30,089 nucleotides of DNA from Holophagales bacterium UBA5066 (lineage in GTDB: Bacteria; Acidobacteriota; Thermoanaerobaculia; UBA5066): the NCBI GenBank assembly GCA_002414905.1, contig DIAY01000034.1:1-30089 (forward strand), written 5' to 3'. Positions 14,624 to 21,990 of the stretch are shown here, in pieces (position 1 is the stretch's first letter; the number at the start of each line of letters is the position of its first letter). The position numbers and the translations under genes are program-made. The notes beneath the pieces were generated by a model. That model saw only the letters and a list, made by a program, of their open reading frames with translations, was not told the origin of the DNA and made no database searches.

Positions 14624-17086
14624 GATGTCCAGGTTCGTCGCCGAGAGCGCGTTGGCCTCGATGAAGGCGCGCCGGGGCTCGACGGCATCTCCCATCAGGA
14701 CCGTGAAGAGCGCGTCGGCCTCGACGGCGTCCTCCACGCGGACCTGGAGGAGGCGCCGGGTCTCGGGGTTCATCGTCGTTTCCCAGAGGGTCTCGGGATT
14801 CATCTCACCGAGGCCCTTGTAGCGGCTCGCCGTGAGCCCCTTCTTGGCGCTGTCGAGGATGGCCTCCGCCGCTTCGGCGAGGGTCGCGACACGGTTTTCG
14901 TCGCCCTTCCGGCGGAGGATGTAGGGCCCTTCGAGGAACCCGTCGAGCGCGGTGGCGAGCTCCCCGGCCCGGCGCACGTCGAAGCTTCCGAGGAACGTGG
15001 CGTCGACGACGGCCTTCCTCGGAACGCCGTTCGTCTCCCGCGAGACGTGGAGGGCGAAGCCGCCGTGCTCCTCCTCGGGCAGGACGTCCGTCTTCAGGTC
15101 GGCCGGCAGTCCCGCGGCGAGCGCCTCGAGGCTCGCCCGGTCGCGTGCCGCCTCGGGTCCGGTCCCCGGCCTCGCGAGGGCGCGCAGGAGCTCCGGCGGG
15201 ATCCCGCGGAGGGAGAGGCGTTTCTCGAGGGAGAGCCACTCCTGGGCGTCGGAGAAGAGGCGGACGAGCGCGGCGCCGGAGACGGTCGTCCCGGTGGGCT
15301 CCGTGACGAGCGCGCGGTCGTCGCCGATCCGGGCCAGGAGAAAGCGGGCGTACTCCTTGTCGTCCTTGAGGAACGACTCCCGCTTGCCGTCGACGACCTT
15401 GTAGAGCGGCGGCTGCGCGATGTAGAGGTACCCGCGCTCGATCGCGGCTCGCATCTGGCGGAAAAAGAACGTCAGGAGGAGCGTGCGGATGTGCGAGCCG
15501 TCGACGTCAGCGTCCGTCATCAGGACGATCTTGTGGTACCGGATCTTCTCGACGTCGAACTCCTCGCCGATCCCCGCCCCGAGGGCGAGGATGAGAGAGC
15601 GGATCTCGGCGAAGGCGAGCATCTTGTCGAACCGTGCCTTCTCGACGTTCAGGATCTTTCCCTTGAGCGGCAGGATCGCCTGCGTCTTCCGGTCGCGCCC
15701 CTGCTTGGCCGAGCCTCCGGCCGAATCTCCCTCGACGATGAAGATCTCCGACAGCCCGGGGTCGGTCTCCTGACAGTCCGCGAGCTTCCCCGGGAGGCCG
15801 GCGCCGTCGAGCGCCCCCTTCCGCCTCACGAGCTCGCGGGCCCGGCGGGCCGCCTCGCGGGCGCGGGCCGCCTCGATGATTTTGTCGACGATCCGGCGGG
15901 CGACCTTGGGGTTCTCCTCGAAGTACGTCGAGAGGCGCTCGTAGGTGACGGTCTGAACCCAGGTCTTGGCTTCCTGCGAGACGAGCTTCTCCTTCGTCTG
16001 GGAGGAGAACTTCGGGTCCCGGATCTTCAGCGAGACGACCGCGGTCAGCCCCTCCCGGCAGTCGTCGCCGGAGAGGGTCGTGTCCTTGAGGTTCTTCGTG
16101 AGGTTGTTCGCTTCGGCGTACTTCTGGATCGCGCGGGTCAGGGCCGTCTTCAGCCCCTCGAGGTGCGTGCCGCCGTCCTTGTTCGAGATCGTGTTCGTGA
16201 AGCAGAAGATCTGCTCCTGGTACCCGTCGTTCCACTGCAGGGCGACGTCCAGACGCTCGCCCTTCGCGTCGACCTTCGCGTCTCCCGTGGCGTCCTTGAT
16301 ATCCGTGAAGAAGATGACGCTCTCATGGAGCTTCTCGCGGTTCTTGTTGAGGTGCTCGACGAAGGAGGAGATCCCGCCCGCGTACTGGAAGACGTGCTTC
16401 CTTTCCCCCTTCTCGTCCCGTTCGTCAAGGATCTCGATCGTGACGCCGGGGTTCAGGAAGGCGAGCTCGCGCAGGCGCTGGGAAAGGGCGTCGAAGCTGT
16501 ACGAGCGGACGGAGAAGATCTCCGGGTCCGCCTGAAAGGTGAGCTTCGTCCCGGTCTTGTTCGTGCGCCCCACCTCCCGGATCGGCTGCTGCGGTATTCC
16601 CTTCGCGTAGGGCTGCTGCCAGACGCGTCCGTCACGGCGGATCTCGATGTCGAGCGAGGACGAGAGGGCGTTCACGACGGAAAGGCCGACGCCGTGGAGA
16701 CCGCCGGAGACCTTGTAGGCGTTGTCGTCGAACTTTCCCCCGGAGTGGAGGTCCGTGACGATGATCTCGAGCGTCTCGCGGTTGTGGACCGGGTGGAGCC
16801 CGACCGGGATGCCGCGGCCGTTGTCCTCGACGGTCACGGTCTCGTCGGGGTGGACCGTGACCGTCACCCGGTCGCAGTAGCCGGCCTGCGCCTCGTCGAT
16901 GGCGTTGTCGACGAGCTCGGTGACCATGTGGTGAAGCCCCGTGATGTCGTCGGTGTTGCCGATGTACATCCCGGGTCGCTTGCGCACCGCTTCGAGCCCC
17001 TTCAGGAGCTTGATCGACTCGGTACCGTAGCTTTTGTCGCGCTCCTCGGTGGGAGGGGCGTCCTGGTCAGGAGACGAGGGCATCAT
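14621..17086 (-). CDS. gyrB: DNA gyrase subunit B
   Basis: ATPase subunit of gyrase, 821 residues. GHKL ATPase: catalytic Glu57 in ELVDNAIDEA, DNGRGIP at 88-94, GGLHGVG lid motif. TOPRIM: EGDSAGG at 452-458 and TDADVDGSHIR with Asp525/527/529. After TOPRIM comes a ~170-residue insertion (roughly 590-760) before the closing RYKGLGEMNPETLWETTMNP segment. This makes it the long GyrB type seen in E. coli (804 residues) rather than the ~640-residue Gram-positive type. Start ATG 17086 or the next ATG 17083; AGGAAAGG lies 4-7 nt upstream. The first 20 bp overlap the end of recF, so they are likely coupled. Confidence 0.99.
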   Translation of the reverse strand: MMPSSPDQDAPPTEERDKSYGTESIKLLKGLEAVRKRPGMYIGNTDDITGLHHMVTELVDNAIDEAQAGYCDRVTVTVHPDETVTVEDNGRGIPVGLHPVHNRETLEIIVTDLHSGGKFDDNAYKVSGGLHGVGLSVVNALSSSLDIEIRRDGRVWQQPYAKGIPQQPIREVGRTNKTGTKLTFQADPEIFSVRSYSFDALSQRLRELAFLNPGVTIEILDERDEKGERKHVFQYAGGISSFVEHLNKNREKLHESVIFFTDIKDATGDAKVDAKGERLDVALQWNDGYQEQIFCFTNTISNKDGGTHLEGLKTALTRAIQKYAEANNLTKNLKDTTLSGDDCREGLTAVVSLKIRDPKFSSQTKEKLVSQEAKTWVQTVTYERLSTYFEENPKVARRIVDKIIEAARAREAARRARELVRRKGALDGAGLPGKLADCQETDPGLSEIFIVEGDSAGGSAKQGRDRKTQAILPLKGKILNVEKARFDKMLAFAEIRSLILALGAGIGEEFDVEKIRYHKIVLMTDADVDGSHIRTLLLTFFFRQMRAAIERGYLYIAQPPLYKVVDGKRESFLKDDKEYARFLLARIGDDRALVTEPTGTTVSGAALVRLFSDAQEWLSLEKRLSLRGIPPELLRALARPGTGPEAARDRASLEALAAGLPADLKTDVLPEEEHGGFALHVSRETNGVPRKAVVDATFLGSFDVRRAGELATALDGFLEGPYILRRKGDENRVATLAEAAEAILDSAKKGLTASRYKGLGEMNPETLWETTMNPETRRLLQVRVEDAVEADALFTVLMGDAVEPRRAFIEANALSATNLDI

Positions 17087-18242
17087 CGGACCTTTCCTCT
17101 GGCCCCGCAGCGGCGGGGAAAACGAAGGGAGAACGGCCGTCAAGGGACCCTGCCGGCGAGAGAGCCCCGGCGTCGACCTCCCAGACGGCGCCCGCCGGGA
17201 GGGGCAGGGCGCGCGCGACGGAGGCGCGCGCCGAGGTGAGGAAAACCTGACCGTCATCCGGAAGCGCTTCGGCAAAGCGCCCGAGGACGGCCGGGTCCCA
17301 CTCGGAGTCGAAGTCGTCGAAGGCAAAGACCGGGAGGACTCCCGCGGCCCCGGCGAGCAGGGCTCTCTCCGCGAGCGCCCAGGCCAGGATGAGCGTCCTG
17401 GTCTCGCCGGAGGACGCCCTCGTGGAGAGAGATATCGGACCACAGACGATACGCACGTCGTCCCGGTGCGGGCCGAAGAGAGCCCGGCCTGCACGGCGGT
17501 CCGTCTCCTCGGAATTCCGGAGGCCTCGCCGGAGCGCCTCGGCGAGATCTTCGCGGCTCCCTTCCGAAGGGAGCTCGGAGACGAGCCGAAGCGAGACCTC
17601 GCTCCAGGGCGACCCGAGGAGCCGGGCCGTGTGGGCGAGGCGTCGCCCGAGCGGGCCGATGTGCCGGCGGCGGGCCTCGCCGATGGCGGCGCCGGCCACG
17701 GCGAGGATCTCCTCGAACGAGGAAAGGGTGTCGCGGTCGGGTCGACCCGCAGAGGCCAGGAGCGCGACCCGCTCGGCCCGGGCCTTCTCATAGCGACGAA
17801 AGTCGGCGGCCAGGCCGGGCTCGCAGGCGACGGCGATCCGGTCGAGCGCGCGACGCCTCTCGGAGGGGGGCCCCCCGAGACGACCGAGATCCGCGGCGGT
17901 CAGCAGGACGATGGGCAGTTTCCGGCTCGCCTCGAGCCGTGAGACCTTCTTCCCGTTCCAGGCGTGCTCCCGGCGTCCCCGCGAGAGAAGCGCGCCGAGG
18001 GCGCCCTCCGTCATTCCCGAGAGGCGCACCGAGACGGCAGCAACGGCCTCGCCGGCACGGACGACATCGGCGAGATCCGCCGTCCGGAAGGACGGGCGTC
18101 CGGAAACGAGAGCCAGACTCTCGAGCACGTTGGTCTTTCCCTGCCCGTTGGCGCCCACGAGCAGATTCATGCGCGGGTGAAAGCCATGACGGGACGGGGT
18201 GAGGTTACGAAAGGCCTCGATCGAGAGGGATTCGATCTCCAC
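17067..18242 (-). CDS. recF: DNA replication and repair protein RecF
   Basis: SMC-like ATPase that, with RecO and RecR, loads RecA at single-strand gaps. 391 residues. The N-terminus IEAFRNL is typical, Walker A is GANGQGKT at 30-37, and the coiled-coil/arm region is in the middle. The signature loop (SSGETRTL) and Walker B (VFAFDDFDSEWD) are both slightly off the usual SxGQ.RTL and LLLDD..SELD, but the key Asp-Asp and Ser-Glu are kept. Start GTG 18242 lies 18 bp after the dnaN stop. Part of the conserved dnaN-recF-gyrB order. Confidence 0.96.
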   Translation of the reverse strand: MEIESLSIEAFRNLTPSRHGFHPRMNLLVGANGQGKTNVLESLALVSGRPSFRTADLADVVRAGEAVAAVSVRLSGMTEGALGALLSRGRREHAWNGKKVSRLEASRKLPIVLLTAADLGRLGGPPSERRRALDRIAVACEPGLAADFRRYEKARAERVALLASAGRPDRDTLSSFEEILAVAGAAIGEARRRHIGPLGRRLAHTARLLGSPWSEVSLRLVSELPSEGSREDLAEALRRGLRNSEETDRRAGRALFGPHRDDVRIVCGPISLSTRASSGETRTLILAWALAERALLAGAAGVLPVFAFDDFDSEWDPAVLGRFAEALPDDGQVFLTSARASVARALPLPAGAVWEVDAGALSPAGSLDGRSPFVFPAAAGPEERSDDALVS

Positions 18243-18260
18243 GTGTCGCAGCGCACCCCC

Positions 18261-19385
18261 TCAGACGCGCATCGGCATCACGACGTAAAGGTAGCTCTTC
18301 AGGCCGGGCACCGGCTCGGCCGGCCGGCCCTGGCACTGGGAGCCCTCGTCCTTCACGAAGAGGTGGACCTTCTCCGTCTCGCACGCCTCGAGAAACTGCT
18401 CGAGGTATCGTGAATTCAGGCGGAGAGTGATCGTGTCGGCCTCGTACTCGGCGGCGATCTCCTGGTCCCCGTCACCAACGTCCTGACTCTCGGAGGAGAC
18501 GATGAGCGCCCCTTCCTTGAATGTCAGGCTGACAGCCTTGAGGCGATCTCCGGAGAGAAGGGAGATCCGGCGCACGGCGCCGAGGAGCTCTTCCCTCACG
18601 ACGGTTGCCCTCTTCGTGTTGTCCTTGCTGATGACCTTTTCGTAGTCTGGAAAGCGCCGGTCGTCGAGCTTCGAGTAGATCCGGCGGCGCCCGACGGTGA
18701 AGCCGATGTGATTCGTTCCGCGGACGATGGTGACCGGGGTCTCGTCGTCGGCGTCGAGGCGGGAGAGCTCGTCGAGAACCTTCTTGGAGACGAGAATCGC
18801 CTCGAAACCGGCCTCAGCAGTGGCGTCCTCGACCTCGATCAGGGCGAGGCGATGACCATCCGTGGCCGCCATCTCGAGACCGCCGTCCTTCGGCTTGAGG
18901 AGAGCCCCCTGGAGCTGCAGGCGGATTTCTTCCGTGGAGACGGCGAAGCGGACCTTCTCGACCATGCGGCGAAGGGCGCCGAACTTGAGCGAGAGCGTTG
19001 GCCCGCCAGCCGCCTCGGGACGCGTCGGAAAATCGGTCGCCGGAAGGCCGTTGAGACGAATCCTGAGCTTCGGTTCCTTGCAGTCGAGCTGGACGTGATG
19101 GTTTTCGAGGACGCGCAAACGTACCTCGGCAGCGGGCGGCAGGTCGCGGACGACGTCGAAGAGCTTTCGCGCCGCGACCGTTACGGCGCCGCTCGTCTTG
19201 AGCGAGAGCGACTCGATCTCCGACACGAACGTCGTGTCGAGGTCGGTCGCCGTCAGGGTAAGCGTCTGGTCACGGGCCTCGAGGAGAACATTCGAGAGAA
19301 TCTGGTGGGGCGTTCGCCGTTCCACCACACCCTGCATCAGGCTCATCTCTCGGGACAGCGTGGCCGCCGGAAGTGTCAGCTCCAC
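18261..19385 (-). CDS. dnaN: DNA polymerase III sliding clamp (beta subunit)
   Basis: Ring-shaped processivity clamp that tethers polymerase III and other partners to DNA. 374 residues with three clamp domains. ILSNVLLEARDQTLTLTATDLD in domain I and ATDGHRLAL in domain II are typical, and the C-terminus LYVVMPMRV forms part of the partner-binding pocket. Start GTG 19385 is set by GGAGG ending 4-5 nt upstream; an overlapping ATG at 19387 is out of frame. An extended -10 promoter lies at 19408-19416, so dnaN has its own promoter beside any read-through from dnaA. Confidence 0.98.
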   Translation of the reverse strand: MELTLPAATLSREMSLMQGVVERRTPHQILSNVLLEARDQTLTLTATDLDTTFVSEIESLSLKTSGAVTVAARKLFDVVRDLPPAAEVRLRVLENHHVQLDCKEPKLRIRLNGLPATDFPTRPEAAGGPTLSLKFGALRRMVEKVRFAVSTEEIRLQLQGALLKPKDGGLEMAATDGHRLALIEVEDATAEAGFEAILVSKKVLDELSRLDADDETPVTIVRGTNHIGFTVGRRRIYSKLDDRRFPDYEKVISKDNTKRATVVREELLGAVRRISLLSGDRLKAVSLTFKEGALIVSSESQDVGDGDQEIAAEYEADTITLRLNSRYLEQFLEACETEKVHLFVKDEGSQCQGRPAEPVPGLKSYLYVVMPMRV

Positions 19386-19407
19386 ATCCCCTCCAACATT
19401 CTCTTAA

Positions 19408-19416
19408 ATTCTAGCA
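19408..19416 (-). promoter_or_regulatory. dnaN promoter, extended -10
   Basis: On the minus strand reads TGC-TAGAAT (extended -10, 5/6 match to TATAAT). Predicted start near 19401, giving a leader of about 15 nt with GGAGG before the dnaN GTG. No good -35 is seen, as is usual with TGn promoters. It overlaps the AT-rich edge of the unwinding region. Confidence 0.5.
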
Positions 19417-19419
19417 CTG

Positions 19420-19443
19420 TAAGAGTTACAGAAGTAGTAGTAG
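19420..19443 (+). other. DnaA-trio unwinding element
   Basis: Three perfect TAG triplets at 19435-19443, preceded in register by AAG and CAG, then a misfit TTA, then GAG and TAA. Read 3'-5' these fit the DnaA-trio pattern (purine-A-N) in seven of eight triplets. A GC-rich spacer (19444-19457) and a DnaA-box-like TGTGGGAAG (19458-19466) follow, the order known for the basal unwinding system. Confidence 0.6.
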
Positions 19444-19457
19444 GGGCGTTTCCGGCC

Positions 19458-19543
19458 TGTGGGAAGGTCACGGAAAGGCTCTGCCGGACGGGGTTTGGGG
19501 AAGGCGAGACGGTGTGGAGAACGGAACCCCCGGCTGTGCAGAT
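19458..19543. other. Weak DnaA-box cluster
   Basis: Three 9-mers in the same orientation resemble TGTGGATAA (complement of TTATCCACA): TGTGGGAAG at 19458, TGTGGAGAA at 19513 (one mismatch) and TGTGCAGAT at 19535. The shared departure (G for T at position 7 in the last two) could reflect a lineage-specific box. Individually these are weak; the cluster and position give the support. Confidence 0.45.
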
Positions 19544-19608
19544 CGGGGAAGGCCGGGAAGACGGAAAATCGGCGGGACCCGGATCGCACAGGAGACGCAC
19601 TCCCCATT

Positions 19609-20928
19609 TCACCGGAATTGAGCGACGAGGGCGGCGACTTCCCTGTCGAAGTCCGAGTCCTCTTCCCTCCGGGCAGTGATCTTCCGGATCGAATGAAGGG
19701 CGGTGGTGTGGTGCTTGTCGCCGAAGAGCCGCCCGATCTCGGGAAGCGACAGGCCGATCGCCTCCTTCAGGACATACATGGCGACCTGGCGGGGGAAGAC
19801 GATGGCTTCCCGCTTCGTCTTCGCGCGGAGTTCAGCGGGCTTGAGTCCATAGTGTCCCGCAACGGCCTTGAGGATCTCGGCGGGGGACGTCTTCTGGGAC
19901 TCGTCGGGGAGAATCCCACGGAGAGCTTCCTGGGCGAGCTCCCGGGTGATCGGCTCCCCACGCATCGAGGAGACGAGGACGACCCGGTTGAAGTAGCTCT
20001 CCAGCTCCCGGACGTGGGTCTTGATCTTTCCGGCGAGGAAGTAGGCCGTGTCGTCGTCGAGCTCGACCTGAGCGATCTCGGCCTTGTGACGGAGGATGGC
20101 GACCTTCGTCTCGAAGTCCGGCGGCTGGATGTCGACGACGAGACCCCCCTCGAATCGGCTTTTCATCCTGTCGGTGAGGCCGGGGATGTCCCGGGGAAGG
20201 ACGTCCGAGGTGAAGGCGATCTGGCTTCCGACGGAATAGAGCGCGTTGAAGGTCTGGAACAGCTCGTCCTCGGTGGTTGTTTTCCCGGCGAGGAACTGGA
20301 CGTCGTCGAACAACAGGACGTCCGCATTCAGAAGGCGCTGCCGGACCTGGTCCATCCGGTTGAACCGGATGCCGGTGACGACCTCCTTCACGAAGGTCTC
20401 CGAGTAGACGTAGAGGACTCTCTCTCCCGGCCGGCGGGAGAGCCGCCGGTGGCCGATGGCCTGCATCAGGTGGGTCTTGCCCAGTCCCGTCGGGCCACAG
20501 ATGAAGAGAGGGTTGTAGCGGTGAGAGGTCTGGTCCGCGACGTGGAGGGCCGCGGCGTGAGCGAGCTGGTTCGAAGCGCCGATGACGAAATGCTCGAAGG
20601 TGTAGAGAGGGTTCAGGTCCCCGACCTTGGCCCGGGGCGCCGCCTGGGGACGGGCAGGGGAGACCGAGGCCCGGTAGTCGTCCTGCCCTTCGAGGACGAA
20701 GCGGATCTCGCGGTTCCCGATCCCTGCGAGGCCGGCCGCCTCGCTGATCTGTTCACCGTACTCGCGCGGGATGTAGTCGATGAAGAGGGGGCTGCCGATC
20801 AGGACGTAAACGGCGTCGGTCGTCTCGAGCTTCTGACGGGTCCCGCGGAACCAGGTGTCGAAGTCGCGCTCGTCCACCCTGGACTTCAGGTGCTCGAGGA
20901 TCTTCTCCCAGGAGGTCGCTTTGTCCAC
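19609..20928 (-). CDS. dnaA: Chromosomal replication initiator protein DnaA
   Basis: AAA+ initiator that binds DnaA boxes and melts the origin. 439 residues from GTG 20928. N-terminal domain I (WEKILEHLKSRVDERDFDTWF), a short linker, then the AAA+ domain starting at LNPLYTFEHFVIGASN, with Walker A GPTGLGKTH at 145-153 and Walker B LLFDDVQFL. The C-terminal DNA-binding domain has the DnaA signature KHHTTALHSIRKI. GTG 20928 fits the family N-terminus and follows GGTGAAG. A GTG at 20958 would add ten residues not expected in the family. The start codon lies inside a DnaA-box-like sequence (20921-20929), suggesting autoregulation. Confidence 0.98.
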   Translation of the reverse strand: MDKATSWEKILEHLKSRVDERDFDTWFRGTRQKLETTDAVYVLIGSPLFIDYIPREYGEQISEAAGLAGIGNREIRFVLEGQDDYRASVSPARPQAAPRAKVGDLNPLYTFEHFVIGASNQLAHAAALHVADQTSHRYNPLFICGPTGLGKTHLMQAIGHRRLSRRPGERVLYVYSETFVKEVVTGIRFNRMDQVRQRLLNADVLLFDDVQFLAGKTTTEDELFQTFNALYSVGSQIAFTSDVLPRDIPGLTDRMKSRFEGGLVVDIQPPDFETKVAILRHKAEIAQVELDDDTAYFLAGKIKTHVRELESYFNRVVLVSSMRGEPITRELAQEALRGILPDESQKTSPAEILKAVAGHYGLKPAELRAKTKREAIVFPRQVAMYVLKEAIGLSLPEIGRLFGDKHHTTALHSIRKITARREEDSDFDREVAALVAQFR

Positions 20929-20929
20929 G
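20921..20929 (+). promoter_or_regulatory. DnaA-box-like site at the dnaA start codon
   Basis: TTGTCCACG matches TTATCCACA at 7 of 9 positions and spans the dnaA GTG (complement strand, 20926-20928). DnaA binding here could repress its own translation initiation region or transcription. A single imperfect site, so tentative. Confidence 0.35.
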
Positions 20930-20979
20930 GTATCTTCACCGGTGTAAGAGAGATGCACCGCCCGGCGGAGCGAGCGAGG

Positions 20980-20988
20980 ATGCTAGCA
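20980..20988 (-). promoter_or_regulatory. dnaA promoter, extended -10
   Basis: On the minus strand reads TGC-TAGCAT, almost the same as the dnaN element TGC-TAGAAT and preceded by G in both. The predicted start near 20973 gives a leader of about 45 nt to GTG 20928. No -35 match is visible 17 bp upstream. Confidence 0.42.
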
Positions 20989-21071
20989 CGCGCTCCTTTC
21001 GTGCCGGCCCGGGCGGAGGGACCGAGGCCGGCCGCGCCAGGGAACGGGCCAGGCCCGAATCGGCCTCGCGG

Positions 21072-21100
21072 TTGACAGGGGGCGGCGAGTCCGGGAGAAT
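21072..21100 (+). promoter_or_regulatory. rpmH operon promoter
   Basis: Perfect -35 TTGACA at 21072-21077, 17-bp spacer, and -10 GAGAAT at 21095-21100 (4/6). This is the best sigma-70-type promoter in the window and fits a highly expressed ribosomal protein gene. Predicted start near 21107, about 32 nt before the rpmH ATG. Confidence 0.75.
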
Positions 21101-21138
21101 CCGCCGCCTGCGCTCCCCGCAGCGGGAGAGGTGGTGTC

Positions 21139-21273
21139 ATGAAAAGAACCTTCCAGCCCAACAATCGCCGCCGTCACAAGACGCACGGCTTCCTCGTCCG
21201 GATGAGGACGAAGAACGGCCGGGCCGTGCTGGCCCGGCGTCGGGCCAAGGGTCGGAAGCGCCTCGCCGTCTGA
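21139..21273 (+). CDS. rpmH: 50S ribosomal protein L34
   Basis: 44-residue basic protein of the large ribosomal subunit. The sequence starts MKRTFQPNNRRRHKTHGF and continues MRTKNGRAVLARRRAKGR, the canonical L34 pattern. ATG 21139 follows GAGAGGTGG at a suitable distance. It heads the + strand arm of the origin cluster and is followed 43 bp later by rnpA. This is the usual rpmH-rnpA pairing, in which the protein is adjacent to the RNase P subunit gene. Confidence 0.98.
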   Translation: MKRTFQPNNRRRHKTHGFLVRMRTKNGRAVLARRRAKGRKRLAV

Positions 21274-21316
21274 GGCGTCCGGGGATTCCGCCGTTTCCGG
21301 CGGTCCTTCCCGTTCC

Positions 21317-21715
21317 ATGCTTTCCGAACCCAGCGGGCCCGGTCGCGCCCCCCTTGCGGCCCGGCGACCCGAGTCGTTCGGGAGGGACCGCCGAGTGCTT
21401 CGTCGGGCGGACTATCTGGGAACCTACGCCAGCGGGCGACGTTTCGTCGGCCGCTGGCTCGTGCTGTTCGTGCGGCCCGCGGCCGGTGCCTGCGCCCGGC
21501 TCGGCGTGACGATCACGAAGAAGACCGGCTCGGCGGTCGTGAGAAACCGGCTTCGGCGCAGACTCCGGGAGCTGTTTCGAAGGAACGACGGATTCCGGAG
21601 CGCGGTCGACGTCGTCGTCAATGTCCGGCCCGGCGCGGAGGAGACGACCTTCGCGGAGCTCTCCCGGGACTTCCAAAAGCTCGCGGCCAGGGCGGGAGCC
21701 GGAGGGACGCCGTGA
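21317..21715 (+). CDS. rnpA: Ribonuclease P protein component
   Basis: Small basic protein that helps the RNase P RNA bind pre-tRNA leader sequences. 132 residues. The RNR signature is present as VVRNRLRRRLRELFRR, and LGVTITKKTGSAV precedes it as in the family. The RRVLRRADYLGTYASGRRF segment matches the usual N-terminal strand region. ATG 21317 gives ~20 extra residues before that segment and has no evident Shine-Dalgarno, so the true start may be slightly different. The stop overlaps the yidD GTG in GTGA. Confidence 0.95.
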   Translation: MLSEPSGPGRAPLAARRPESFGRDRRVLRRADYLGTYASGRRFVGRWLVLFVRPAAGACARLGVTITKKTGSAVVRNRLRRRLRELFRRNDGFRSAVDVVVNVRPGAEETTFAELSRDFQKLAARAGAGGTP

Positions 21716-21969
21716 CGGTCGTGGCCGGCGCGGAACCCGGGGTTCCGACTCCCGGCGGCGCCGCTCGCGGCGCCGCGGCGCTCCTTTCGCTCTACAAGAG
21801 GTTTCTCTCTCCGCTGCTCCCTCCGGCCTGCCGGTTTCAGCCGACCTGTTCGGAGTACGCTCGCGAATCGATCCTCCGTCACGGCCTCCTGAGGGGGGCG
21901 TGGCTCTCGGTCCGTCGCCTCTCCCGTTGCCACCCGTTCCACCCGGGCGGGTTCGACCCGGTCCCCTGA
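21712..21969 (+). CDS. yidD: Membrane protein insertion efficiency factor YidD
   Basis: Small membrane-associated protein thought to aid YidC-dependent insertion. 85 residues. The family core is complete: YKRFLSPLLPPACRFQPTCS, EYARESILRHG, and RCHPFHPGGFDPVP, with the conserved Cys positions. GTG 21712 overlaps the rnpA stop by four bases. The ~25 residues before the YKRF core are not conserved in the family, so a later start is possible. Followed 21 bp later by yidC. Confidence 0.95.
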   Translation: MTVVAGAEPGVPTPGGAARGAAALLSLYKRFLSPLLPPACRFQPTCSEYARESILRHGLLRGAWLSVRRLSRCHPFHPGGFDPVP

Positions 21970-21990
21970 ACCGCCTTCGAGGAGCTTCCA

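Larger units (their letters stand above)
19386..19608. other. Probable replication origin (dnaA-dnaN spacer)
   Basis: A 223-bp non-coding spacer between the dnaN start and the dnaA stop, in the same place as the B. subtilis unwinding region. The first ~55 bases are AT-rich against a very GC-rich background and carry TAG triplets, followed by a GC-rich stretch and three DnaA-box-like 9-mers, all in one orientation. The flanking genes diverge around this locus, as expected for bidirectional replication. I see no ORF with coding character here. Confidence 0.75.

Noticed and set aside
12246..17239. Very long open frames on the + strand opposite gyrA and gyrB (over 850 codons each).
   Set aside because: They are antisense to unmistakable gyrase genes, have Arg/Asp/Leu-biased translations without motifs, and arise from the high GC content.
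19376..19612. Seventy-eight-codon open frame on the - strand across the dnaA-dnaN spacer.
   Set aside because: No ribosome-binding site or recognisable pattern, and it covers the origin elements and the dnaN promoter.
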